64,000 bases of DNA from Bacteroidia bacterium (GTDB lineage Bacteria; Bacteroidota; Bacteroidia; Chitinophagales; Chitinophagaceae): assembly GCA_030429205.1 (NCBI GenBank), contig JAUICZ010000001.1, positions 1,788,806 through 1,852,805 of the forward strand. The letters are read 5' to 3'. Below are positions 1 to 8,324 of the stretch, one piece after another. The notes beneath the pieces are model-generated. The model was given only the letters and a program-made list of their open reading frames with translations, searched no databases and was not told the origin of the DNA. The stretch's first letter is position 1; each line of letters starts with the position of its first letter. The translations under genes were made by a program, and so were the position numbers.

Positions 1-1150
1 CATCGCCAATAACTGTTAACTCAGACGGTAAACTGCTACCTGCGCCTGCACAAAGATCGGCTACTAATACAGGAGGGTTGGTGCCATCGTAGGCAAACAG
101 TTCGTAACCATTAGCACCATCGTCGGCAGTAAAAAACAATTGGTTGTTATATACAGTGAACTCTCTGGGCTCGCTGCTACCGTTGGGGTTTACTTTTGCT
201 TCCAGCGTTACGTTGCTGTTCGACGGGTCGTAAGACCACAAATGACGATCGCCACTGGTGTCTCTACCCGCAAAATATATCTTGCCTTTATACTCTGCAA
301 AAGCATTACTGAAAACAGGAGACAATCCGCTTAATGCAGATGCGCTGATGTCTGTCAGTCGTTGTGGCGGGTTGCTGTTATCGTATACATATAGCTCGCG
401 CCCGTTTAAGAAAGTGGTAGCGCTGAAGTATAGTTTGTTGCCTATCACGGTCAGGTTAGCAGGGTTTGATGAGTTTGCCCCTGTGTCAATATCTGCTTCT
501 ATGGCTGCCGTATTGGTTAGCGGGTTGTAGCTCCACAATTCAGACCCGTTTGCAGTGGTATTACACACAAAGAATATTTTAGAACCAAACTCAACCATCG
601 GGCCGAAAACACTATTGTCTGCACCTGCATTAATATCTGTCAAACGTTTGGGGGCATTTACTGTATCATATTCATACAGCTCCAGTCCGTTAGTTGGTGT
701 CCATGCGCTGAAGTATAGTTTGCTGTTCAGTACCACAAAATTGTCCGGTGCAGAACTGTCTGTATTAAAAGTAAGGTCGGCTACCAGTTTGGGCGCGTTT
801 ACACCATCGTAACTAAACAGCTCCTCTCCCGATGCGCCGTTGGTAGCAGTAAAATATACCTTGCCACCCAAGCCTGCAATAGGGCGCTTAAAACCACTAC
901 GTATAGCATTGGCAGAAGATGGGTTGATATTTTTGATGAGCTGTGCATTGTTTGCACCCGATACAGAATGCAGCTCTCTGCCGCTAGACCCGTTATTACC
1001 GTAGAAGTACAACAAACCTTTGTATGGTACCAGATATACAGGTGATGAACTGGCAAAGCCGTTAGCAACATCAAAGTTTTTAATGCCCGGTTGTGCTATT
1101 GCTGTAACAGATAGAGTTAAACCCAATATTATGGTAGATAAACGCCTCAT
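1..1150 (-). CDS. Secreted ELWxxDGT-type repeat protein, partial
   Basis: The reading frame is open from an ATG at 1150 down to the window edge, so the C-terminus is missing. It begins with a Sec signal peptide (MRRLSTIILGLTLSVTAIAQ). The mature part is a run of about 45-residue repeats built on phrases such as GxELxxYDGxNxPxLVxDL and NKLYFSA, typical of the ELWxxDGT beta-propeller-like repeats in Bacteroidota exported proteins. The full-length paralogue at 56293-57798 has the same architecture and ends in a T9SS sorting domain, so this one probably does too. Its exact role is unknown; surface exposure or secretion is inferred. Confidence 0.88.
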   Translation of the reverse strand, partial: MRRLSTIILGLTLSVTAIAQPGIKNFDVANGFASSSPVYLVPYKGLLYFYGNNGSSGRELHSVSGANNAQLIKNINPSSANAIRSGFKRPIAGLGGKVYFTATNGASGEELFSYDGVNAPKLVADLTFNTDSSAPDNFVVLNSKLYFSAWTPTNGLELYEYDTVNAPKRLTDINAGADNSVFGPMVEFGSKIFFVCNTTANGSELWSYNPLTNTAAIEADIDTGANSSNPANLTVIGNKLYFSATTFLNGRELYVYDNSNPPQRLTDISASALSGLSPVFSNAFAEYKGKIYFAGRDTSGDRHLWSYDPSNSNVTLEAKVNPNGSSEPREFTVYNNQLFFTADDGANGYELFAYDGTNPPVLVADLCAGAGSSLPSELTVIGD

Positions 1151-1327
1151 CTCAAATTCTTTGTGAACTGATAAAGTTATATAAATATGTGTAACCAATG
1201 GGTGTGAAACCGTTAAAAGCTTGTTGAAACACGACACAGATCTATAACTGATACTTAATGTCGTTAACAACTCATTAACAACCTGTAGCCGTCATGCTTC
1301 GTAATTTTTTAATTCAAACAAACAACT

Positions 1328-1594
1328 ATGCTTAATTACAAGGACTTTGAGACATTGGTCGTTGGTTATGAGCCTATGGAGAATGAGAAGTGGAAGCATA
1401 TTCTGCCTGCTGTCCCTTTGGCTCACCGCCACCGATTTGTAAAAACCTATGAGAAAGGGTTTGACATCCCTACAAGTTTCGACATGGTGATGACCAGCCA
1501 AACGATCAACGAAAAAGAGTATGATATCTTTTTAGATAAAATGGTTGAGGAAAGGGATGCGGAAAAGGAAGTTAAGTCCGAGTCGCCTGCATGA
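1328..1594 (+). CDS. Hypothetical 88-aa protein
   Basis: Short acidic soluble protein without signal peptide or membrane segment; I do not recognise a family. The C-terminal third is charged (EKEYDIFLDKMVEERDAEKE). The start is preceded by an A/C-rich untranslated stretch (caaacaaacaact) like that in front of the secreted paralogues at 34-37 kb. The 177-bp gap to the divergent gene at 1150 holds GTTAAC-like hexamers at 11-bp steps (1212/1223 and 1263/1274/1285), but they do not fit the full pattern found elsewhere in the window. Probably real because of its composition and its isolated position on the strand. Confidence 0.6.
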   Translation: MLNYKDFETLVVGYEPMENEKWKHILPAVPLAHRHRFVKTYEKGFDIPTSFDMVMTSQTINEKEYDIFLDKMVEERDAEKEVKSESPA

Positions 1595-1650
1595 CATTTC
1601 TATTACAATTGATTGGCTGTATTTAGGTAAATTACATCTAAACTTATCTA

Positions 1651-2814
1651 ATGAAAGCATTTCTATACCTGACCTTTTTCATGCTTGCATGTAGCAGTAC
1701 ATATGCTCAAAAGTGGCGCTTGGTAGAATACCTTGTACAAGATTATGACCTGAACGATAGTACTAAGTTTGTAACAGTTGACTCTACGCGATACATATAC
1801 GATTATATAAATGGCAGAGGGGGCTTGCCGGGTGAACGTATACAGTATAATGTAAAAAGGAATTATGAGCGAGCAAATGCAAGTAGCCCGCTTAAGTTGA
1901 TGGAAGAGTCTGAAATGTTCTACCATTCCAATGATGACTTTCATTATAATATCAGATATGAGAAAATAGGTGCTGTTACACAAATATCAAGTATTGATAC
2001 CTATAGCTATAGTAATGCAAGGCTAAATAAATATATCCGATACCGTTATCACCCGCCAACACCCAGTGTATTATATGGCTTCTACAAAAAATCATATTCT
2101 TACGATGCTTCAGGTAATTTGACAGCTAATTTAACGAGTTATAGCGGAGCTCCCGGAATGGGTTGGGTAGGAACTGATGCTTTTCGATACAAGTACGATG
2201 CAAATAATAAACTTATAGCAGACAGTGCCTTACTTGTACCAAACCTTAAACCGCATACCGTGCATTATTATTCTTATGACAATAATGGGAGATTAGATAA
2301 GAAGTATAATATAGAACCCAGCACAGAGGATACCTCAAGGGTCACAACATATTTCTACAATGCTTCGGGTAAATTATATATGGATAGTACTTATTACTTT
2401 CCAATACAGGGGGTCACACACAGAAACCGATATTACTACGATCAAAATGGGTTGTTGGTGAGAGTTGATGCGTACGAGGGGCAAGCTGGCAACACGAAAA
2501 AGTACAGCAAAATATATCATTACGAAATATACTGGCCTGCTAGCATAGTGAACACAACCAAAAGTCAATTAGATGTAGAGGTCTTTCCTAACCCTGCAAT
2601 AAATACTATTGACATTAAAACAGTGTTCAACCACCCGCAGAAAATACAATTAAGTATAATGGATATGCAGGGTAGGGTTATAAAGCGCATTACTGACCGT
2701 GCTGATAAACAATATCAGAGACAAATTTATTTACACGATTTGTCATCCGGCATGTATATGCTGCATATAGAAAGTGAAGATGCTGAAAGCTATAAGCAGT
2801 TTATAGTACAATAA
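1651..2814 (+). CDS. T9SS-exported YD-repeat-like protein
   Basis: 387-aa exported protein. Residues 1-19 are a signal peptide ending in TYAQ. The middle (about 60-300) consists of tyrosine- and asparagine-rich strand repeats such as YDASGNL, YDNNGRLDKKY and YYDQNGLLVRV, reminiscent of short RHS/YD repeats. The last ~80 residues are a type A T9SS sorting domain: VEVFPNPAINTIDI, then MDMQGRVIK and SSGMYMLHI. It should therefore cross the outer membrane by T9SS and be anchored or released at the surface. The YD-like repeats also occur in the lipoproteins at 3312, 4139, 4888, 26539, 32195 and 33072. Binding partner unknown. Confidence 0.85.
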   Translation: MKAFLYLTFFMLACSSTYAQKWRLVEYLVQDYDLNDSTKFVTVDSTRYIYDYINGRGGLPGERIQYNVKRNYERANASSPLKLMEESEMFYHSNDDFHYNIRYEKIGAVTQISSIDTYSYSNARLNKYIRYRYHPPTPSVLYGFYKKSYSYDASGNLTANLTSYSGAPGMGWVGTDAFRYKYDANNKLIADSALLVPNLKPHTVHYYSYDNNGRLDKKYNIEPSTEDTSRVTTYFYNASGKLYMDSTYYFPIQGVTHRNRYYYDQNGLLVRVDAYEGQAGNTKKYSKIYHYEIYWPASIVNTTKSQLDVEVFPNPAINTIDIKTVFNHPQKIQLSIMDMQGRVIKRITDRADKQYQRQIYLHDLSSGMYMLHIESEDAESYKQFIVQ

Positions 2815-2816
2815 GT

Positions 2817-3302
2817 TTATACGATCCTCGGTAATGTTTTAAGTACATCGCTTAAAGTATGTACAATAGTACCCCCACTGTTGCGGATGAAAAACTCTAC
2901 CTGCAGGTTAACGATAGAACCTTCGTTGTCTGCCGACAGGCGGAAATCTCCACGATAGCCCAGTATGGGTTTGCTGTGCGCAGCCGCATAGCCTATTTCG
3001 CTGGCAGTACCACTGTCTACATCCACCCCGTCCAGTATGGCCAGTACGCCATCGCTCTTTTCAATACCCATTTTATTATTGGCACCGATGACACGGTTCA
3101 ACTGTTGCCATGCCTGCTTTTTTTCTTCGCCGTAGGGCATATCCATTACCTGCTGTATCTGTTGCTCGTCAGTAAGTTTCCAGGGGTCGTTAATACCATA
3201 CCCCAATTGCTGTATGGCGGGTATCAGCTCGTTATACATAAAATGCCTGCCTGCTTCTGAAAAACCTAAAGGGGATGCAATGTAGATGTACTTATCGCTC
3301 AT
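2817..3302 (-). CDS. Nucleoside 2-deoxyribosyltransferase family protein
   Basis: 161 aa, cytoplasmic. The N-terminus YIYIASPLGFSEAGR and the segment AILDGVDVDSGTASEIGYA match the nucleoside 2-deoxyribosyltransferase fold (PF05014): an early strand-plus-S/F loop that binds the base, a D in LDG, and a Glu in SGTASEIGYA where the family has its catalytic nucleophile. Known members cleave or exchange the N-glycosidic bond of deoxynucleosides in purine/pyrimidine salvage. It ends 2 bp past the convergent T9SS gene at 2814. Substrate cannot be read from the sequence. Confidence 0.85.
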   Translation of the reverse strand: MSDKYIYIASPLGFSEAGRHFMYNELIPAIQQLGYGINDPWKLTDEQQIQQVMDMPYGEEKKQAWQQLNRVIGANNKMGIEKSDGVLAILDGVDVDSGTASEIGYAAAHSKPILGYRGDFRLSADNEGSIVNLQVEFFIRNSGGTIVHTLSDVLKTLPRIV

Positions 3303-3311
3303 GGGTGCAAG

Positions 3312-4061
3312 TTACTCGTAATACTCATAAGTACAGTATGTCGTATCTGCACTACTATCAATCAACGAAGATTTTCTTTGGGTATAATAAACAGTTGGGT
3401 TGCCTAAGCTATCTCTTTTGATAATAGTATTAATAGTAGTGTCGTGTGAAGTAAGGGGGGCGTAATCGCCATACCCAATTGTGATTATTGATGAATCGTT
3501 ATACAGGTATATTGATTTTGACGAACTGACAACTTCTCCATTGCCATCTTCAGAGTATCCGTTGCCGGAAGTACGTACAATATGTTTATCACGACTTAAG
3601 AAAGTAGTGTCAATATGTGAGAGCATGTATTCACCCGTGGGACGTGTGGTACCGTCATAATTATATCGTATATAAGAAGTGTCTGTCAATAGCAAGTGCC
3701 TTGTCATATTGCGTGCGAAATAATCGTGTCCTTTGTGATATATGGTATGCCCATCATGTTTATGGGGTAAATATTCTATCCACATAACAGTGTCTCCGCG
3801 TTTTTCAGGTAAATCGTCTGTAGTTAATATCTCACAGTAAGCAAATCCGTCTTTAGTGAAATGTTTGATCGTTCCTACAGATGTTGCCGGGTCGTCACTA
3901 ATGTATTTGTATGATATGGTTTTTACTTTTCCGTTTAGGTTCATTCGAACAACATCAGATACAATCGTCGTATCTGTACCTAAGAGCACTGTCGCTTTGT
4001 CTGCTGATTTAGATGTGCATCCGAATATTATAAGGGTCGCGATAATAGGTATGTACTTCAT
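3312..4061 (-). CDS. YD-repeat-like lipoprotein
   Basis: 249 aa. Signal peptide with lipobox LIIFGC (Cys15), so a lipoprotein of the cell envelope. The body has strand-like Tyr/Thr/Asp-rich repeats and ends with TYCTYEYYE. The two genes upstream on the same strand (4139 and 4888) are diverged paralogues that also end in YYE, giving a three-gene cluster transcribed from about 5607 towards 3312. Shared features are a conserved early phrase (MNLNGKVKTISYKY here, MNGNIKTVTTYKY in the next) and a late RDSLGNPTVYY-type phrase. Function unknown. Confidence 0.82.
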   Translation of the reverse strand: MKYIPIIATLIIFGCTSKSADKATVLLGTDTTIVSDVVRMNLNGKVKTISYKYISDDPATSVGTIKHFTKDGFAYCEILTTDDLPEKRGDTVMWIEYLPHKHDGHTIYHKGHDYFARNMTRHLLLTDTSYIRYNYDGTTRPTGEYMLSHIDTTFLSRDKHIVRTSGNGYSEDGNGEVVSSSKSIYLYNDSSIITIGYGDYAPLTSHDTTINTIIKRDSLGNPTVYYTQRKSSLIDSSADTTYCTYEYYE

Positions 4062-4138
4062 ATGGCTAATGTACTCATAATTATTGTTGCAGATTGCTTC
4101 GTCGCTTTGCTCTTCGCAATAACCGGCTTTAATTACGA

Positions 4139-4891
4139 TTACTCATAATACTCAAACTCATACACCGTCATAAACTCTGGTTGCTCGTTTTTGTTTACAT
4201 AGTTGAGCATGCGTGTGGCATTGCCATAATCGTCTATGTGCGATATTTTATGTTGTATCACCTCGTGCTTGCCCGCAACGGTCAGCGTTGTTTCTGTAAA
4301 GTTGTTGTACCGATCGTATTTGTAAGTAGCCGTGCCGCTGGTTTGGTCTCTGTTTTTGGTCAGGTTGTCAAAAACGGTTTTGCGTATGAGTCCGCTGTCT
4401 ACAAAAAAGCGGTAAGCTGTTTGTACTTTTTTTCGGAATGTTTTTATGGAGCTGCCACTATACTCTATAGCTGCTACAACGCTATCGTTTTGCTGCTTCA
4501 GTTCTACTATCGTTTCTACCGTGGCTTTATTATTGTAGGGTGGCATACAATCGAAACGGGTGGTGATGAGTATCACTGGCGCTTGCATTTGTGTATCGTA
4601 GTTGTACGTTTTGCAATAGCCTACTGCCGACTGCGGATTATAATAAATGGCCGTACTGTCTTGCACAATACGGCCGGTAGTATCGTACCAGTTTTTAATA
4701 ACGGAATATAAAGTGCCTGTAGCATTTTGTTCATCGCCTTTGGCAAACTTTAGTTTACTGTACTTATAAGTAGTTACGGTTTTTATATTACCATTCATAC
4801 CCAGACGGGTATATTTGCTATACACCTGTGCCGGGTTGGTTTGTGCCACAGCAGGGTAGCCGAATAGTAATATAACGATCAATATTCTCAC
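4139..4891 (-). CDS. YD-repeat-like secreted protein
   Basis: 250 aa with a short signal peptide (MRILIVILLFGYPAVAQ) but no lipobox Cys, unlike its two neighbours. Start is GTG at 4891: it overlaps the TGA of the upstream gene by four bases (GTGA), a classic translational coupling arrangement, which decides the start. The body carries YDTTGRI, YKYDRYNNFTE and HIDDYGNATR-type repeats and ends with EFEYYE. It is a paralogue of 3312-4061 and 4888-5607. Probably periplasmic or exported; role unknown. Confidence 0.8.
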   Translation of the reverse strand: MRILIVILLFGYPAVAQTNPAQVYSKYTRLGMNGNIKTVTTYKYSKLKFAKGDEQNATGTLYSVIKNWYDTTGRIVQDSTAIYYNPQSAVGYCKTYNYDTQMQAPVILITTRFDCMPPYNNKATVETIVELKQQNDSVVAAIEYSGSSIKTFRKKVQTAYRFFVDSGLIRKTVFDNLTKNRDQTSGTATYKYDRYNNFTETTLTVAGKHEVIQHKISHIDDYGNATRMLNYVNKNEQPEFMTVYEFEYYE

Positions 4892-5607
4892 TCGTAATAA
4901 GTGTATTTACGGACGATGTAGTCATCTGCCTGTAATCCCATTAAGTCTTTGTTGAGCATAGCGATGTGGGTAGGATTGCCTTTTTCATCTCTTTGCAATA
5001 CCACCTCGTACATTACCACCTCTTCAGCTCCGTCTCCGCTAATGTGCATTATTGTAGTATCTCCGTTATAGCTATATTCTGTTTTTCCAACAGCGGTGTT
5101 GTTGTTGACGATATCGTATATTTTAATATTGAAGTCGCTGTCAAACTCCAGAGTAGATACGTTATTGGTATTATCTTCATTGCCTGCCTCAGATACTTTG
5201 ATGTATGTATGGGTAGTTCTCGTAAGCCCATCCCATTTAATATCGTGCTGAATGAACTGATCCAGTCCTTCTATACTGCCGAGTATGCCTTTGTTGAAAT
5301 TGCCATCGTATTGGTAAACATTGGTGACCTTACTCTGAGGAGTGCGGTCTTCATAACTGATATATGATGTCTCCGTGATCAGTCCCTGCTCGTTAAAAAA
5401 AGTGAACCTGATAGATTCAATGGGATGTTTATAGTCGTATTTGCCACCCATAAAGAAACTTAGCCCAAAACTATTTTCTTCTAAAGATTTCACTTTTCCT
5501 TTTAGTCTGTATTCTTTCAGGTGTGTAAACCCATCTGGTTGTGGTGTGCTTGTTGATGAGCAGCCTGAGGCTATTAATGCAATGAGTAAATATTTTAGTG
5601 TTTTCAT
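4888..5607 (-). CDS. YD-repeat-like lipoprotein, first of three paralogues
   Basis: 239 aa, signal peptide with lipobox LIASGC (Cys16). The mature protein starts with a Ser/Thr-rich linker, then LKEYRLKGKVKSLEENSFG, matching the LNGKVK phrase of its neighbours, and ends in RKYTYYE. It is first in the - strand cluster 5607-3312. Its start is divergent from the phage block A promoter at 5627-5657, so the two share a 149-bp intergenic region. Function unknown; envelope lipoprotein is a safe call. Confidence 0.82.
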   Translation of the reverse strand: MKTLKYLLIALIASGCSSTSTPQPDGFTHLKEYRLKGKVKSLEENSFGLSFFMGGKYDYKHPIESIRFTFFNEQGLITETSYISYEDRTPQSKVTNVYQYDGNFNKGILGSIEGLDQFIQHDIKWDGLTRTTHTYIKVSEAGNEDNTNNVSTLEFDSDFNIKIYDIVNNNTAVGKTEYSYNGDTTIMHISGDGAEEVVMYEVVLQRDEKGNPTHIAMLNKDLMGLQADDYIVRKYTYYE

Positions 5608-5626
5608 AAAAGTTTTATCGGTGTAA

Positions 5627-5657
5627 TTTTGTTATTAAATAAAATGTTGTATATTTG
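5627..5657 (+). promoter_or_regulatory. Promoter of phage block A
   Basis: Bacteroidota-type promoter: TTTTG (-33 box) at 5627-5631, an 18-bp spacer, then TATATTTG (-7 box, TAnnTTTG) at 5650-5657. The segment 5625-5658 matches 57924-57957, in front of phage block D, at 31 of 34 positions. Confidence 0.8.
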
Positions 5658-5670
5658 CATTGATCTTCAA

Positions 5671-5719
5671 GGGGAGACGTCCTCTTTCACTCAATACGTA
5701 TCAGGTAAACTGCCACCTG
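5671..5719 (+). promoter_or_regulatory. Shared phage leader element, copy A
   Basis: In the 5' leader of the tape-measure gene. A small hairpin (GGGGA 5671-5675, loop GACG, TCCTC 5680-5684) is followed by CAATACGTATCAGG at 5692-5705. The end of this core (CAGGT 5702-5706) can pair with ACCTG at 5715-5719. Same order (hairpin, core) at 13756-13792 and 59379-59443. The start codon follows the core by 51 nt. Confidence 0.6.
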
Positions 5720-5756
5720 CAAGTGCACATCAGTAAAAAACATACTTGCAATACCT

Positions 5757-8324
5757 ATGGCAGAGATCACCGAAGTCATCCACAAGATCAGTTACGAAGT
5801 TAATGATGACGCATTAGTAAAACAATACGAACAAGTCTTAAAGCTATCCCAATATTTAGATAAAATGTCTGCAAGTGCAGCAAAGTCTGGTGTTGCGGCA
5901 AAGGGCATGGGCAAATCTTTTGGTAAAGCATTTGGCAAAGCCAATTGGGTGGGGCTGGCTGTAGAGGCTGGTAAAATATTGGCAAAAGTAGCAGAGCAGA
6001 GCGTTAAAGCAGCATTGGCAGCAGAAGATGTTGAGATCGCTTTTGGTAATCTAAACAAACCTCTTTTGCTGGATGAGTTAAGAAAGCAAACACAAGGTTT
6101 GATTTCAGATGTAGAGCTGATGCAACAGGCGGTAAATGCAAATAACCTGGGGCTGAATGTAGAACAACTGGGTACAGCGCTGCACTATGCGCAAATAGAA
6201 GCTAAGGCTACCGGAAGAAGCGTAGAAGAGCTGGCCAATGAATTAAAAGTTGGGCTAAGCACCGGTTCTGACAGGATACTTGAGAACATGGGGGTGAATG
6301 TGAAGCGTATAAACATAGAGTTTAAAAATACAGGAGATTATGCCTCTGCTGCCGCAAAAGTCATCAACGAGCAACTGCAAGAATCAGGTGGTAATGTGGC
6401 TACATACGGAGATGAGGTAGATAAATTATCTGCTAAGTGGGAAAACCTGAAAGTAAAGATCGGTAAGGAACTGCTCAACCCTGATAGCTACTTGTACAAA
6501 GGTATACTTGCTACCAACCCGCTGACACTCCCGTTGGCCATTCATATACATCAGGCCAATGCCCAACGCAGGCATTACAAAAAAAGCATTGCAAGTTTTG
6601 ATGAATACATAAAAGAGTATCATAAACGTGACAAAAACGGCAAGCTACAGTTGTTGAATACGATCGCAAATTATAGCGCTGATCTAGAGAAAAGAGAGAA
6701 AGCAGAACATGACAAAGGAATAACCAGATGGAGAGGTTACTATGCAAACCTGAGAGGATTGGTGGAGAACTTTTACAGGCAGACCATAGATACTGAGACT
6801 AAAAAAACAATCACCAGTCTGAATTCGCTGAACCAACAGATTAAAATATTAACAGATCAGCGTAGTAAGCAAGATATAGGTTCTGACAAGTTTAAGAATA
6901 CGACAAAAGAAATAGAGCGCATACAGGCACAGATAGATGAGGCACTGGGCAGAAACAGAAAAGGCGGAGGTAAAACATCAGATGATATTTATAACGGTCA
7001 ACAAGCAGCGATAGACAAAGAGGCGGCACATTTACAAAAAACAGATGAGCAACTAAAAACAATCCTTGCCGATAAAATAGAATTGGAGAAAAAGTATAAA
7101 GAGCTGTACGAATCGGACATAGAGTCTGGTAGGAAAATATCAGAAGAAGAACGGCAGCAAAGAGAAGAGTCTTATAACGATGCGTTAGAACGGTTGAATT
7201 ATCGGGAAGAGGTGAGGTTAAACCAACTGGATCAGGATGCGATTAACAAGAAAATACAACTGGCAAAAACCAAAAAGAAAATAGATGATGCAGCTGTATT
7301 AGAGCAAGAGCTATTGCAGAGCAAATACAAAGCGTCAGTTCTGGAAAAACAAGGAGCCGAGTTTAATGCAGACAGGTATGAAGAACCTTTGCGACTGAAA
7401 ACACTCAGCGAATTTCAGAGAGAACAGGCATTGCAACCACAAAACCTGGAAAAGGTAGGTGAGCCGGAAAATCCACTTAAACAAATGGAGCGCGATGCGG
7501 AGGAGCGCAAGAAAAAACTGGAGGCTTTAAAAGAAAGCTACAAAGAGTTTGGTGATGCTGTGAAGAAAGTATTTGATGAGATACACGAAGCCCAAATATC
7601 CAAACTGGATAAAGAGGTAGAACAACGCAAAGCATCTGTAGCTAAAGCAGAAAAGCTGGCTGAACGTGGTAATTCTGAATTGCTGAGAATAGAAGAAGAA
7701 CGCCTGCAAAAAGCAGAAGCCGCACGGGCAAAAGCAGCACAAAAGCAAATGCAATTGAACGCATTGCTGCAAGCATCAAACGCAGCACTGGCACTGACAG
7801 AAGCGATTGTAGCAGTAGCTAAAGCTGCGGGTGGCGGTGATGCCTATACGGTGCTGCCGAGGATCATTGCCGCAGTGGGTGGTATGGTTGCCGGTGTGGT
7901 AACGCTGACCAATGCATTTGGTGATGCCGCCAGCGAATCCTTCGCGACGGGTGTGGTAGACTATAAGGGTGTTGGAGGCCCGAGAGATGATAAAAACTGG
8001 GTGCGCATCAGTAGCGGAGAAAGCATTATTACTGCAGCAGGTACACAAAAGAACAGAGCATTGCTGGAGGCTATTAATGATGGTGCAATGTTTCATCACA
8101 TCAATGCTGCTTTGCCGTTAACCATACCGCAGTTCTCGCAACCGTCAATAGTAAATAACAGCTACGCAACCAATGCAGACCTGAAGGTGGTATCTAAAAA
8201 GCTGGATGATGTAGTAGGTGCTATTGAAGATAACCGCATGAAGCAAAACATATTTTTTAACGAGCAGGGGGTAGGTGTGATGACAGAACGTGCTGTGCGT
8301 AAAAACAAAAGGAGGTTTAAATAA
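5757..8324 (+). CDS. Phage tail tape measure protein
   Basis: 855 aa. The N-terminal ~240 residues contain the AxxAGKxLAKVAEQSVKAA and VELMQQAVNANNLG segments of tape measure proteins, residues 270-650 are mostly charged coiled coil, and 670-730 is a hydrophobic stretch (ALLQASNAALALTEAIVAVA, then IIAAVGGMVAGVVTL). The end (ESFATGVVDYKGVGGPRDD, RISSGESIITAAGTQ) is the usual tape measure C-terminus. By the rule of about 0.15 nm per residue the tail would be at most about 128 nm. First gene of block A. Its stop overlaps the next ATG (TAATG). Confidence 0.88.
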   Translation: MAEITEVIHKISYEVNDDALVKQYEQVLKLSQYLDKMSASAAKSGVAAKGMGKSFGKAFGKANWVGLAVEAGKILAKVAEQSVKAALAAEDVEIAFGNLNKPLLLDELRKQTQGLISDVELMQQAVNANNLGLNVEQLGTALHYAQIEAKATGRSVEELANELKVGLSTGSDRILENMGVNVKRINIEFKNTGDYASAAAKVINEQLQESGGNVATYGDEVDKLSAKWENLKVKIGKELLNPDSYLYKGILATNPLTLPLAIHIHQANAQRRHYKKSIASFDEYIKEYHKRDKNGKLQLLNTIANYSADLEKREKAEHDKGITRWRGYYANLRGLVENFYRQTIDTETKKTITSLNSLNQQIKILTDQRSKQDIGSDKFKNTTKEIERIQAQIDEALGRNRKGGGKTSDDIYNGQQAAIDKEAAHLQKTDEQLKTILADKIELEKKYKELYESDIESGRKISEEERQQREESYNDALERLNYREEVRLNQLDQDAINKKIQLAKTKKKIDDAAVLEQELLQSKYKASVLEKQGAEFNADRYEEPLRLKTLSEFQREQALQPQNLEKVGEPENPLKQMERDAEERKKKLEALKESYKEFGDAVKKVFDEIHEAQISKLDKEVEQRKASVAKAEKLAERGNSELLRIEEERLQKAEAARAKAAQKQMQLNALLQASNAALALTEAIVAVAKAAGGGDAYTVLPRIIAAVGGMVAGVVTLTNAFGDAASESFATGVVDYKGVGGPRDDKNWVRISSGESIITAAGTQKNRALLEAINDGAMFHHINAALPLTIPQFSQPSIVNNSYATNADLKVVSKKLDDVVGAIEDNRMKQNIFFNEQGVGVMTERAVRKNKRRFK

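Noticed and set aside
1212-1290. GTTAA-type hexamers at 11-bp steps before the 88-aa gene
   Set aside because: Two partial runs (1212/1223 and 1263/1274/1285) are in phase, but no TAnnTTTG box lies 42-43 bp from the last hexamer on either strand and the hexamer order differs from the six good arrays.
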